A DNA stretch of 64,000 nucleotides, taken from the NCBI GenBank assembly GCA_007844125.1, contig CM017572.1, positions 24,217,879 to 24,281,878 of the forward strand, written 5' to 3'. Below, one piece after another: positions 22,901 to 37,900 of the stretch. The DNA comes from Sinonovacula constricta. Taxonomy: Eukaryota; Mollusca; Bivalvia; Cardiida; Solecurtidae. A program made the translations under genes and the position numbers. Every line of letters starts with the position of its first letter. Within the stretch, counting starts at the first letter, position 1. The notes below the pieces were generated by a model that was not told the DNA's origin, made no database searches, and saw only the letters and a list, made by a program, of their open reading frames with translations.

Positions 22901-25900
22901 AAACAAAACATTTTAAACCAATTATTCAGGTTGCTTAGTGTTGGAGGTTGGGACATCCTAAATGACTGGCTTCAAGCATCTAAGGAAGAGGATAACTTTC
23001 CACTGCTGACGGAGATCCTCAAGGTGTACCAGAATCTCCCCGTTACTGTGGAAATCCTGAAGAAAAACAATGCAGCCAAGACCATCAAACAGCTGTGTAA
23101 AGCTGAGAATGATAGTAAGTGTCCTAGTATGAGCTAATGGATTGTATGGAAGATGGTCTTTTCTCTGCTTTATCTTTTTTTTTAATAGGTTAACATTGTT
23201 TCCTTCAAAATGATATTTGAATAAATGATATTCTGTTCTTTCACAAAAAAATACATTACTTTTGTTTGTGTTTGTGTCTTTATTATGTAAAATGATTGTT
23301 TTTTTATTAAAAAAATTACTTTGAAATTGATTGGATTTTTTACGACAAATGATATATGCAGCAAACAATACAAACTTGCATAAAGACTGGACATGTGTTA
23401 TAAAGAACAAATCTTGAACAGCTAAAAAATATTGCAGTAGGTAGGTTGACTCACCATTTTGTTGTTACTTTTGAAAGTTTTAGGATTGTGTTGTTCTTGT
23501 GATGTTTTTCTTTGAAGTGTAATAAAACAACATCACATCATCTTATTGTTTTACTCTTTATCTGAACGCCTTGTCTATTTTTGTTCTTTCATTAAGTCTG
23601 TTTGGCACAGAACGTTCTAGGGCATATTGGTCATAAAATCATGGTATCATACAGGGCACCCATGGCAGAGTGGTTAAAGTCGATGACTTGTAACTCCTTG
23701 CAACACCAGGGTGTGAGTCCTGGTCGGGACTTCCATGTGGTGTGACTTTCAAGCTAATCCGCGGTGTGCCAGAGGTCCTAACCAGATGTAAGTCTGGGGT
23801 CTTCCTCCACCAATAATTAGCTGCATGTCACAAATGTGACTAAAAACTAAACACCTTACCATATTTCACAATAATTGCATCAAAGCACTGCAGCCATTGA
23901 ACTATTCAAGGATTTGTGTCGTGGATTGTTTTCAAACATGTAAAACTATCTTCTGGATTATTCTTATAGGTGTCAAAACTTTGGCCACTAAAATCTTTGA
24001 AGAATGGATGAAAAAGGTGAAGGGAAATACTCCGCAAAATGGGGGTAAGTGAAAAGAATTCATGAGCAAACAAGTTTAATAAATAAACATTGCTTTAACC
24101 TTTGGTGAATAATTGTTTGGAATTTTTGCCTGAAGTAAAAGATTTTGTCAAGTATGTTGTCATTTAAATTTTGATTTTTTACAGTTAGTTTATTTATTAA
24201 GTTAAAGTTTTTTATTTATCATCCTGTTAAAATTTCAATTACGAAACAAGAAAAAGTAAGATTGCTTGTTTGTCATTAAAATTACTTGGTATAAAATAAA
24301 ATTGTATAAAATATATATTGTATTTATGTTAATTATATTTTTTCAGAAGCTGTGGCATATATGTTTTAAATTTATTTATATTTTTATCTGTGCCTACAAT
24401 TTAATTGAATTATGAGCCATTTTAGTCTCTTAACCTGGTAAGATTAGAGCCTAGCCACATTACCAGAATGTCCCATGTTCAGTCAGACATACTAAAGGTT
24501 TGTAGTTGAAGAGCAGTTACCAACTTGTAACTCCTCTGATTCTTTGATTTCACTGCTTGGGTTCGAATCTGACTGGATTGGTTGGCAGAAAAAAGGTTCA
24601 AACAATGATAATGGTATAGCAGCTTTTTTTCTTTCAAAGATATTATGAATAGTTGCTTAGGTGTCAGGATACTGTGACTGGGTGTGGTATCATTTTTGTT
24701 GTTCATGACATGTTATTTACAGTGAAGTCAGCACTATGTCTGCTTAACCTTTGTACTTGTGTAAAGCATTTAAAAAAAAAAACAACACAAAGCAAGTGAG
24801 TAAACGCAGTCTGTGGTTTGTATAAGAACTTTAGGATTAAGGATTGGTGCTGGAACAATACCACATCGCTACCCACACCCCACACCCTCACCATCTTTCT
24901 ATTTTCATCACTGTTAAATGTTTTCCTATCTTAACATTCTTTCAGAAGTGAAGAACAAGAAGAAGAAAAAAGACAAGGAGAAGGATGAGAAGAAAAGTGA
25001 TAAAAGTGACAGTAAAAAAGACTCCTCAAAAAATGACACTAAAAATGATAGTGACTCAAGCTCAGTTAGTAGCAAAAGCAGTGATAAACCATCATCCACA
25101 TCCTCAAAATCATCACGAGATAAAGACTCTAAACATCATCATCACAGCAGTTCTAGTCGGTCAGACTCGAGCAGCAAATCGCCGAGTCGGGACAAAAAAT
25201 CAGACGACGACAAGGAAGCCTCGGTACCCGGTCCGGTTAAATCAGCAGAGGATTCCCCAACTGTTCGGCAAGGAAGTGGACTCAAGTTGCATATAAAACT
25301 TGGAGGAGAGAAGGAAAAAACTGAGGGGGAGAGTGCCTCAAAGTCATCAGACTCTAACGATGCTACTAAAAAGCGAGCATCAACTGTTAAGAGACCCCCT
25401 AGTAAATTTCGTTCTACTGGTACGTGTCCGTGTAGCTTTTTAGCAAGCACGTGGATCTTATTTATAAGTGATAAAAGTTATATCATAAATATGTGTGCCA
25501 AATATTGTACCAATAAAACAGATGATTTGCTTGTTTTCAAAAAGGTGCTGTGTACTTTAATCTAAAAGCAACATCTGTGAGGAAAAGTTATGATATTAAT
25601 TGGTAATTGTGGTTATTAATATAGTAAAATTGTGGTTAATAACTTAAAAATATAGTTAAATTATGGTTTTATTTGGGTTGAAGTATAAACACAATATTTA
25701 TTCACATATGACAAAATTTTGAAGCTAAAGTACAGTTAAATATGAATAACCTATTAATGAATTTAAGTTTTCTTATTAAATATGGTATACTACACTTAAC
25801 AAGTAAATGTAAATGGCAGTGGTAAAAGAAAAATGGTTTTAACACAAATACAATAACATATGATGATAAAAGTGGTTCAAAGTGTCATTGAATTATGGTC

Positions 25901-28900
25901 ATATGATAAATACACTCATTACATTTGGGATTATTTCAAAATAGCTAGAATAAATAAAAAAAACAATACACATGTATTGATCATAATTAATCACTGATAG
26001 TAATAAATTCATTTAATAATCAGATATATAAGTAATTTGTAAACTTAAATTGCAATTTAAATAGGGGGGTTTAAATGGTAAACATATGAACATACTTAAA
26101 AATACAAAAAATCATGTAAGTGTATAAAAAAACACATGACAATAAAAAATATATTTAAGCATTTATTAAAAAATTCACATTTGGAAGGAAAAAAGCATGA
26201 CGGGATAATGTAAGTAAATCTAATTACAAAACCTCAAATGTCATCTGATTTTGGGATAGATGAATGGAATAAAGTAAAAACACAGGCACACACACACAAA
26301 AAAAATAATTTTTTGTGTGATTATGAGTAAAATGGGAAATGACCTAAGGATTTTATTTGAACTGTTAAAGTGATGTAAAATATTTGGATACTTTCATGAT
26401 TAAGATGACCTAAGCAGAAATCAAATATGGATCGGAATAAAGTAAAAGTTAATCATATTTTTGTGACAAGTATTTCAGTCAAGTATTTTGTATTAATATT
26501 CCCATCTGTCTATTCATTTATCCTAAATATTACAATGTCCATAAAATAAAAGCATTAAGTGTTTGAGAAAAAAAAATATTAGAAGTTGTGGGAATATACT
26601 CTGGTTTAATCTGCATATGAATTTACCAGTATCTACTTATGGTAGAAAATAATGCATTCCTTAACAAACGATGTCTTGCAGAGAGTTAAGATAACTTGAC
26701 CTTGTGTTAATATGCAGCGCATTTTGCTACTATAGTCAGTACAATGATTGCTGCTTCTGATTTAAGTTCATAAAAAAGGACCAAATAAATTGCATTACAT
26801 TTTATTTTAAAGAATAAATAGCTTATTTAAATTCACACATACTATTGAAAACTCTTAAATGGAGTTTATTACATAACAAATAATACAGTGTGATAGTATG
26901 ATACATATAAATGGGGAAAAAAGTCAATACTAAAAAAATTCAAGATTAGATATTCAAGAACTAATGATTAAAGAAGCATTAAACAAATTTTAAAAAAAAT
27001 CTACCTATTGGTAAATGATGCAGTACTGCCATATTCATTTAGACATTTGATTAAAAAACAAACACAATTGCATCGGAGAAAAATGTAATACAACTAGTAA
27101 TGAGTAGACAGACAATCATAATCAGTTTTATCATGAACTGCATATTTTTATTGTACACTTTCTCTGGGAGTGGTAGCTCATGGCTAAATGGGTTGAGTTG
27201 CTGACTTCCTCAACCTCTTGCCATGTGTGTTCTTGTCCAATTCAGGCTGAGAACTTTTATATAGGCTAGTCCGTTAGCTGACCTACAGTGTGCCGGTGGT
27301 TCTACCCAGGCATTGATCTGGTGTTATCTACCAATAATTGCTGGACATCGCCATTATTATTGTAATTGTGTTCAAGCAATACAGGGTATATTTAGATCAA
27401 ACTTTACCTTAGTAAGTATTAGTAATTATTGATTAATAAAATAAACCTGTTCATGGTTTAAAGTAAGGGGGGTAACTTTCAAGTTAAGCTTTCTTGCTGC
27501 CCTATGGTGCTTTAGTATTCTATGTTGTCATTCTATCGTCTGTCACCATCAAGTTTTTCTTAATCGGAAATGTATTACAGATTTTTATTTCCATGATACT
27601 TTCAAAAAGTAAAAAAAAAAGTAAAGATAATATAATCAATTCACATTTCATAATTATTTCCTAATAATTATTTCCTAAATGATTTTATGTATGTACTTGA
27701 CTTTTATTTGCTAAGGAGTCTAAAACAATATAGGATCTTTATTAATTTATTGGCAAAGCAAAAAATAACTTATAATGAAGTAAATTGTAAACCAAATGAA
27801 AATTTTCTATGCAAATAATTTAAAATATTTTAAAAGTAAATATTGCTGCAAGTCTAAGTTGGAGCAAAATTTACATGAGATGAGGTCTTTCAGGAGAGTT
27901 CTAGTTCTAATCATTTTTTTTATCAATATTATCTACTACATCATATTGACTATAGATGACTGACTCTCTGCAATATATAAACATATCTGCATATGTGAAC
28001 AAAACAATAATTAACTCCTAAATAAGAATGATCCTTCATTTGCCATTAGGATATTTATCAAACTACATTAAACATTTTAAAGATTCATTAACATACATGT
28101 GAATCCCCAGTGAGTATGAAGCTTCATTGTCAAAGACATTTAAAGACAAAAATGCATACAAAGATGAACTAAACTAATTAAACATGAATGTCATTTTGGT
28201 TAAAGTTCAGATTCATACTTAGACAAACTAACTTATCTTAAAATGAAAGCTTAGTCTGCTGACATTCTTATTAAAGGGGTGGTCATGTGACAGGATAACC
28301 CAGTGATAATGTGACTGGGTGTGGTATCTTATCAGGTGTTCCCAGCATGCTGTCACATTGGTGTTTTTCTAAATGTAAACATTCTCTCTGTTGGATAACA
28401 TTAAGAGTGTTTGAACGTAACAAAAAGGAAAATCACTGTTGTATAGAGTACTTGATTTATGTATAGTTTTGGATGTGGATTAAAAAAACAATAGCTATAA
28501 AACATACTAAAATAAATTTCTAAACCAAATATGTACATCAAATTATTACTATAATATTACTACCTTTTATTATTTTTATACAAATCAGAATTCTCACAAA
28601 AGGGATTATAAACTGCAAACTTAAGAGATTGTAAGATGTATAAAGTAAGCAGGAATAAATATTTTACTATTTTACCAACAAAAAAATAAAACATGGGATG
28701 GTGGAGTGGGGTAAAACAAACATAATTTTCATAGAAAACAGCAACTTAGAGTATACAAAAAACACCACAAATTATCATTTAAATATTTTATTGGTTATTC
28801 AGCAATGTTGAGTCACATAATGTATGTATATAAACTAAGTGTATATAATCTGAGTTAAAAGCAACAACAAAGCTAGTCAAATAGTAAATTTGGCATTATT

Positions 28901-31900
28901 CCACCTTTATCACATGTCCTACCTGTATTTAATAAACCAAATGTCATTTGAAAAAAAGATGAAAAGTCTACATAACTGATCATTGGTATCACCAAAAATT
29001 GAGCTACTAAACTATAAACTGATAATTTTTATTTGATCAGTCCTAGGCAAATAGTGTAGCTGCTATTGGGAGTTGTAAGGGTCTATGCTATTTGCTGCTG
29101 TTTATGCAGCAATACATTAAGTTAGCTTTGCAAGAACTTTTTAATCAATCAAAATAAGTAAATGTACAATTGAAGAACATATGCAGCAGGCCATGAGTTA
29201 AAATCCATTTTTTATTTAAAAATATATTAGGCAATTTGTTAATTTGTAAAAGGAATTGGAAAATATGATAAATCTGTACATAAAAAGTCCTCAAACATTT
29301 TCCTGTGGCATTAATTTTGTATTTCCTCTTAATTAATCATTTATTACAATATAAGATATCTCTGTTTCTTGACAAACATGTTTCAAATGTAGAAAACATC
29401 ATGATCGAAGAGGTTACATAATTTCTTTGTTTCACCTCTAACCCATATAACCTGGTACTCAAAATCTTTTCAATGAGACATTTTAATGAGTTTCAATATT
29501 ATAATGTTTGGCTGAGAATGATGGGATTTATTGTCAATTTAGATTTATGTCCATTGTCTGGAGCTCTGTTGATTTTTTCCCTTAAAGGTAATGTGTTCTA
29601 TGTATATATGCAGGTTTAGAAGATGCAGCAGTACCTTCAAAATTGGTCAAACCTGTTAGTGCTACAGATGCCAGCAAAGCTGTCCCAAAACGTCTGGGGT
29701 AAGTGTTGCAATTGAAGTCAATAAGGTGGGCGATTCGAATAATATTTCACTAAAATGTTTACCTTTATTTAGAAATATGTGTATTAGAGATTGAACACAT
29801 AAAATTTTTGGAATTGAATGTTCTACCCCAGTCAATATGCTCACTCCTTATGAAGTTTCACATCATGCTTTTACAAATTGATGGAATTTCTTTTTATCCC
29901 TTAACTGCTAAATAATGCAAATTGCAGTCTTGTATTTCCAACTCTCCTTACAAAATACAACTTAAATAAGATTTTCTTACTACTTTTTCCTTTGTAATCA
30001 AATCTTTAATTATTTTTTATATTGTTTACAGATCAGATTTGAAGCCTGAGGGACCGCTGAAGCGAGCCCGAGCGACGATGCCTCCACCCCTAAGTGTTCC
30101 ATCTCCTACACTATCCACTCCATCCATAACTACACCCACAAGCACATCACCTGTCTCACCCAGTGAGCTACATGGAAAAATTAAACTCATACCTGCTCGG
30201 CCTAAACGTAAGAATTTTTATTTGTTTTAACTTTTTAAATGAAATAATTAAAATTAACAACTGTATACAATAAATTTCAAGAGAAGCAGTTTTGGGGGGA
30301 TTTAATTGTTATTAACTTTTTAGTTTTTTATTTATTTTCAAGTGGAGTTTATGCTTTATTCCTTATAGGTGATTATGAAATAAGTTTATTTTCCATTCTT
30401 TGGCTTATGAATATAATAATTGAAAAAAATGATAAAATTATGGAAAAAGACAGCTTTCCATACTATGTGAATATGATTGTCACACAAAAAAGCAACATTA
30501 TCAACATTAGGAGACTAAACAAGACATTTATTTTACATAACTGTAAAAGAGTTCATAAAAAGAATGTTTTGTTAACTTGTTTAAAATGTTTTATATGGGT
30601 CACTCGTTATGTGCACTAAAAGTTTGGACAATATCAACATAAATTTAAAAACTTTTTTTCCCCCAACAGATCAGGGAATATTTAAAATTGAGTTTTTTTA
30701 TATGGAATGACATATAACATCTTCGCTGACTCTGGAGACTTAGGATTTTATTTGCACTTATCCATATAAGAAATCAGTGTCCATCATCAACTTCATACTG
30801 GCATCAAGTTGTCACGGGTGATTTAAATTTCTATAACAGTGATTTTAATTTTTATTACATATTTTATGCAGAGGAATAAGTTCCAAGGGTGTTTTAAATC
30901 TTTATCTTTTTTGTGCTTATTAAAACATACACTTAATTTCAAGTAAATTTATTATATTCTAGCCACTGTGATACATGAAAGCTCTGGCTTCATGGACAGT
31001 CTCACCACTACCTCACGTCAGTATGGCACCATTAAGAAGAAGCGGAAGCTGTCAGCTGGTGGCATGCCCCAAGCCCCTCAAACAACCTCAGGCTCCTCCC
31101 CCTCACCTGGCAACAAGGTGCCCAGTACCCCGCCCAGTCCAGTGTCACCAACTCAAGCCATCGCCAAAAGTCTTCCATCTGTTCCCTCAGTGAGTATTTG
31201 TCGTTGGGTTTTTAATTGCTTAAACTTTTTTCATTTGCTTCTTCTGAATTCTATAATGTGCTGTAAACTGGCCCAAGTAAATTCTAAAATTAGTTCCAGA
31301 TATAAAATGCCATGAGTTAAAACCTGAGTTATGTCATACCATTTCTAAAAAATCATATCCTAAAGCAAATGATTTACTCTGAAAAAAAAAAGACTTTTAA
31401 GTTGGTAGTAATGGCTTCCCTTCTAACAATCGGGGCTAAGGGGACAGCATTACGCCTGACTCGTCAGTGTCAGTATAATGGACCGGTCGGGTTCAGTCCC
31501 TGGGCACCTCATAAATGCCCCTGTGCTATGATGATAGAAATGTTGTGCACAGTATCGGCAAAAATGCCAACAAATCACTCACTCTGAAAAAGCTGAACAG
31601 AAATAGATTAGGCCTAGAAAAATGGATCTTATTCACAAGCTACAACTCATGGCCAAGTGGTATGAATCTCCATTTTATATCCTCAATCACACAGTGTGTG
31701 GGTTTGAGTCCTGGTCGGGCAATGATGTCCCATGTGGGCTTGTCTTTTTGCTGACCTAGGCTGCTCTTGTGATTTAGCACAGGCAATTGTCTGCGACCTT
31801 CCACCAAGATAGCTTGATGTTTCCAATATGCTATAATTGCTTCTCTGTGATGTATTTGCAAAACTGATATTTAAGAAAATCCTAGTAACCATTTGCATTA

Positions 31901-34900
31901 CCTGATGTTAACTTATTAACAAAAAAAATAAAAATAAAAAATTAATGAAATTATTAGGTTAAGAAAGCACAATTGTTTAACTATATTTTTGTTGTCACCA
32001 GTTCTACAAGGATACCCAGCAAGAGAGTGAAGTTGCCATGGAAACAGAGGAGGATGCTGGAAAGGAGAGAACGCCAACGCCCACTGATGAACTAGAAAAT
32101 GAAGGAGAGACAACAGAGGAGGTCATGGATACCAAAGAAACAGACAACAAGCAACAAGGTATAGTTCGACATTCCAGTTTCCACTCAATGTAAAGTCATA
32201 CTTTAACTATTCTGGTATCATTTTTTTAACCTTTTTCAATTCTTGAAATTTAATTTTAAAAATATTTATTGGAGGACTTCATCGCCCAAGTAATAGCATA
32301 AAATTGTCTTGTTGACCATAATTGACAAAAAAACAGCAAAAAAAACACTCCACAAACGTTGGAATCAATTTTATAGATCCTACAAAACAGCTGATCTTAT
32401 TCAGTTTATGTTATACTATACTTATGTTATACTATGAAATATTGTGAAGAAAGAGTGCAAATAGTTTTAGCAATAAGATCCAAGTGTTTTAATTTATGGA
32501 AAGTTTATTTCTCTGTATGCAGTATTTATTACTCTATAATTACTTTCAGAAATAAAACAAAGAAAGAATATGAGTTTGTAACATTTTTATGGTAACTTTA
32601 TCATACATAAATAAAGTTTGTAAACGGTTTAAGAAATTTGAACGGATGATTCCAATTCAAGAAAAGTTTATTTTTCAGTGTGCAGTTATTTATATTAGAT
32701 ATATTATTTATACTGTTGTTTTTCTAGTTGAGAAGGAGCGAAGCATATCACCTGAGACAGTTGGCTCTACTAAAGGCCTGCTAACAACTGGAGCAACCAA
32801 GAGGAAACGGGCCAAGAAATCTGTACAATGGAAGGCAGACCATGATCTCCATGAATATTTCTACTTTGAGCTGGATGAGGATGAGAGGGGTTAGTGTTTG
32901 TCACCTTGATTATATCCAAATTCATATTCATTTAGACTCTTTGTTGTTTTTTATCTTTAAAGTAGAGTTCCCTAAACAATTTCCTTATGTTTAGAATACT
33001 TTCCTTATTCTTACTCCTAATACAGTTTAAACTAAGAAATGTCCTTCCATTGTAAGGATATCTTTTTTCAACAATAAAGGCAATTCCTTTTTTAATTGAG
33101 AAAGAATAAACTTGCGATTTATTTTTTGATATGACCCAAAAGCTGAAGAAAGGGGTTTATTTATATATATTTTTATGAAGATTATCCACAAGTCTCAACT
33201 AAAAACATACTCTGAAATATTAATAACAAATACAGAAAAGACTTAAGGACAAAAGATTTTAGTTATTTTTTTATATCAGTGGTTCTAGCACCTAATTATC
33301 TACCGGCCACAATGGCTCAGGTGGTAGAGTGTCAGTTTGCAGATTGAGAGGTCGTGGGTTAAAACCCGGCAGGGTCAAACCAAAGACTTTAAAGTTGGTA
33401 GTAGTGGCTTTCCTCATAACAATCGGGGCTAAGGGGACGGCATTACGCTGTGTTAGTGTCAGTTTAATGGACTGGCCAGGTTCAGTCCCTGGGCACCTTA
33501 TAAGTGCCCCTGTGCTATAATGATAGAAATGTCACTGCACAGTATCGGCAAAAAATGCTAGCTAATTCCATCCCATCCCTAATTATCTGAGAATTATCAT
33601 CACCACTTTTAAAGTAGGTTCTGATACCTGTTAGAATTTTTTTTTGCTATCTGCCCTTCTTATTTCTTTATTTTAATGTAACAAAAGGCAGTCACTAAAA
33701 TTTAGACGGACAAATAAATTTGTTTAGCAGTTAAGTATTCATTTGTTCTTTTGTGCATGTGTACTACACGCATTAAGAAAAATAAAAAGACTTAAATTGA
33801 GCCCAGTAATTATTTATTGTTCTTATGTATTTTATTTTATCCTTTATTATTCCTAAATGTACTCTTCTTTTAAATATATCAATGATGAATTTGAACAATT
33901 TGATTTATGAGCAGAAAAAAACTTTTGTTATAATAATTTTCTAATCTTGTTTTGCAGAAAATGTCAACCGACCAAAAGACTTTATTACTGCCAAGAAACA
34001 AGAAATGATCAGTGACAGAAAGGTGTGATAAGAAAAACTTTTTTTTATTGCAGTTTTGGGTCAAATTCTCATTATCTTTCTAAACTGTGTAATTTTATGA
34101 AATTTAACAAGCCTGAACCCGCCAAATAATTACCATTGAACTTTTTAAAATGAAAAACACAGTTTACTGTTTTGATTACATAGTCAGTCTTTGCTTGTTT
34201 TAACCCCATTTAAATTCAAGATAAAAGTATTAATGTTTAGTAGAATTTGTACCATATTTTCAGTCTGTACGTATTTCTTCTACCTTAGTTTATCAGCTCT
34301 GAAATATTTTCATCATTGCAATGTTAAGTGCAGCAAGGAATTCTTTTGATCTTATTCTAGTTGTTTTCATTGCTTATTTTGATTCATTGTTTTTGTTACT
34401 AGGTTATGGAAACAGCCCGACGTCTTGGACATGACAACATGCTGGAACAAATTATGGTAAGGCTGTTACCACGGTAACTGTTTTTACTTGACACAATTAT
34501 TTTATTAAGTGTTTTTGAAAGCCTCATTAGGAATATACATTTCATTGTGTTATATGAGAGTAAAGTTCTCCTGTGATGATTAAAAAGTGCACTCTAGTTT
34601 AAATGGAACATAAGAATTATACAAAAGAGTGTAAAATCATACCAAAAATCTCCATCTGTCCCTTATCAGTTGTCATTATAATTTGTTTTATGCTACCAGT
34701 TCTGTTCTTATATTTGTCTGCATTTTTCTTGCACCAATAATAGTGCATTTTTCTTGCACCAATAATAGTGCATTTTTCTTGCACCAATAATAGTGCATTT
34801 TTCTTGCACCAATAACAGATGACCCTAATTGTGTTGAGTGCATTAAATAATTTATAAACTCAAAACAATATTGACATATGCAGGCTCTTCCTGCAGAAGA

Positions 34901-37900
34901 TAGATTTTTGTGTGTGTGCAATATTTGACCAACAAAAAAAACTATATAAAGTGACTATGAACTGCATTAAAAAACAAACATAATTTATCTTAACATCAGT
35001 ATCAACCTATATTATTTGCTGGAATTAAATCAAAAACCATTATTGCGACTTTCATCTTGGTATGTAGCTGAGCATATTATGTTAGTGAAAGGATTAAATG
35101 CTGTAAATCACATTTGTCCCTTAATTTCCTCCTAACAGTGGTACCGACCTAAACTTTTCGCGGGCATCAAACCATTTGAGAGTGGTAAAGAGAGCATAGA
35201 GAGGGCCATCCAGAGAGCCAGAGAGCAAGGGGTGCTGCAGGCATTGTTCTTTAACAAGGATATGCTCCCGGACAGTCCCAAGGAAGCCGATCTGGAACAT
35301 ACGGAACACATGGAGGTCAAGACCATACCACTAGAGGATGTAAGTAAATACAGTAGTGACCAGACCTGGTAGCACAATTGGTAGAGCATCGGCTCAAGGT
35401 ACAAGAGGCCCCGGGTTCGATCCTGGGCCGCAACATACCAAAGTTGTTAAAATTGTAGTGTTATAGTTCCCTTGTTAACGCTCAAGCAAATCTAAGGGTT
35501 GTTCCATGACTGGTTGGCCAGGTGTCAGGATAATGTGACTGGGTGTGGTATCATGCCAGGTGTTCACGGCATGCTATACACGGTGAAATCAGCCATCTCT
35601 AGATAACGGAAATACAGTTGGTGGGATGATAAATCCAATAAACATAAATACAGTAGTTGGGGAAGTTTGTTCATAACCCATGGTGTTAAAATAGTTAATT
35701 TAGTGAAATCTAGAGCAAGTGAAAACAGCTAGTCTTTTTGATGAAATCCAGAGCTTTTTGTTGATGTAAGTGAATAATAGTTGGTGAAACCTGGTCCTCA
35801 ACATATAACCCTTAACATTGCTTAATGAGTACAGTCATGTGTATGTGAATGATAAAAATGATTTTGTTAATGGAGTGACATTTCTTCCGCAGCCGTACAC
35901 ACATATTGAAATGTTTCGCCGCTATCTTCATGTCATTTTGCACAAAAGACTCAAGAAAGATAACGTATGATAATTGTTTTGAAGTTGGAATGTTATTGTT
36001 GAGATACATCTTATATTTGTGTATGTGTTACTATGTTGTTGTCATGATTTTATCTATTCTCTATCATTGTTGGCTCATTTTCTGGAATTTTTTTCATCAT
36101 GATCATCATCTCACCATTTTTCCAGCATTGTTGCGTTTATTAGTATGTTGCTTTGATTTTCTTTTGTCAATTTACCCATTATTGAACCTCATAACATTAT
36201 ATTTGGACATTGAATCATGTACATTTTGTTTAAGTGTTATTAATAGTCATTTCAGTCAATATTCAGAGAAAAATAAAGCATACATATTTTATCTGTTTCA
36301 GTGGAATAAATAAATATTTGCATATTGTATTGATTTTTTAAAGTTTGCTAAATGTTCTTAACCCTTTCAGTTGTTTTTAATTAAATGTAAGATCTTAGCC
36401 ATATTTTGAAAATCAACAGACATGTATTCCTTGCTTGTTTTATATTTCCCATTTACATAATCCTCAGTCACCACAGACATCTCATTAAGGTTTAATATCC
36501 CTCTTTATTGACACATAATTAATGTATACCCATGTATATTTACCAGGTATCTGGAGGTGATGAGTTCTTGTACAACTATGAGGAACACCCTCAAGCCGTG
36601 CTCAAGCCCCCCACTCCAGTAGTTTCAGCACCCATTGATTTGATGCCAAATCTTCAGCAGCAGCCTCCACTGCAGAATAATCATCATCCACAGCAGCAGC
36701 CACCAGCGATAGGAATTCCACCGCCAGCTCAACCAGGTCTGACGCTGCCACCCGGCTTGAATCTGCCGCCAGATCTGATGAATCTACTTAATCAGTTACA
36801 GAACACACCCACCAATCCTAATGATCCAGTCATGGCACATGTGCAGCAGATTGTTAACAATATTATGGTAAGTCATTCTGGTAGTAAAAAGTTTCCAAAG
36901 CATCATTTTTACTAGACTTGAAAAAGGTAATAGTAAATCAGTTGTTTTAATTAAGCACACAGGGTAGATCTTTAAATTGTTGACTGCGTCACTGTGGTGT
37001 TTCACATGGTTAAAGCATGCTCTGACAATTAAATTTTGCTAGTTTTATGACGAAGATAATCATTCATGTTTATTTAATGTTTAAAACATCTAACAACTGA
37101 AATATGATTATGATGTGTATCTCAAACAAATATAAAAATTTGCATAAAACATTTGCTTAAAAAATGGCTGTTGTAGCTAGTTATCATTATTGATCTGTAA
37201 ATTGAGTTGCACAAAGTTTTATTCACAGCTGGTTTTACTTGTGGATTTTCACTGTAATTATCCTTTATTTCAGTGTGGAGGCAATGAACAGAGTTATGAA
37301 CAGCTGCAGCAGATCCAACAGATAATGAATTCCCAAATGGGTAAGCAGCTTTGTAGAATGTTATGTATATATTACATCAATATATATATGAATGATCATT
37401 GCATAAGTTTGTGTATTATTATTTAATATAATTAATCAAAATGATACTTGTTTTTGCCTGTAGGAGTATGAAATTATCTCAATGGTTATTGATGGGAGAC
37501 TTAAAAACAAAAACTGGCCGCAATAGCTCAGTTGGTAGAGAGTCGGCTTGCGGATCGGGAGGTCGTGGGTTCGAACCCCGGCCGGGTCTTACCAAAGACT
37601 TTAAAGTTGGTAGTAGTGGCTTCCCTCCTAACGCTCGGGGCTAAGGGGACAGCATTACGCCTGACTCGTCGGTGTCAGTATAATGGACTGGCCGGGTTCA
37701 GTCCCTGGGCACCTCATAAGTGCCCCTGTGCTATAATGATAGAAATGTCGCTGCGCAGTATCGGCAAAAATGCCGGCTAATCCCTAATCCCTAAAAACAA
37801 AAAGTCTAGATCCAGAAAGAGCACTTTTTTTCTGTGAGCTTGGTCTCAGTCTACATCACCTGTTTTAGCAAGACTCTTTTTGTACTTAAATGCCTAATAG

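Larger units (their letters stand above)
25420..29613 (+). other. PPP1R10 intron 6 (4.2 kb, very AT-rich)
   Basis: Between exons 6 and 7. Almost uniformly AT-rich with many short A runs. Only a family A SINE (27167-27385) and a family B fragment (28293-28365) are recognisable; no coding signal is seen in either strand. Confidence 0.7.

Noticed and set aside
22958..23410. 150-codon open frame on the minus strand
   Set aside because: Antisense to PPP1R10 exon 4 and AT-rich intron; no similarity, no splice logic.
35906..36313. 135-codon hydrophobic open frame in PPP1R10 intron 14
   Set aside because: AT-rich codons (Leu, Ile, Phe, Tyr) as expected by chance; no splice sites joining it in frame and no family match.
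36357..36370. TTAACCCTTTCAG as a piggyBac-like end
   Set aside because: No matching inverted end found within 1 kb; kept only as a possible decayed remnant.
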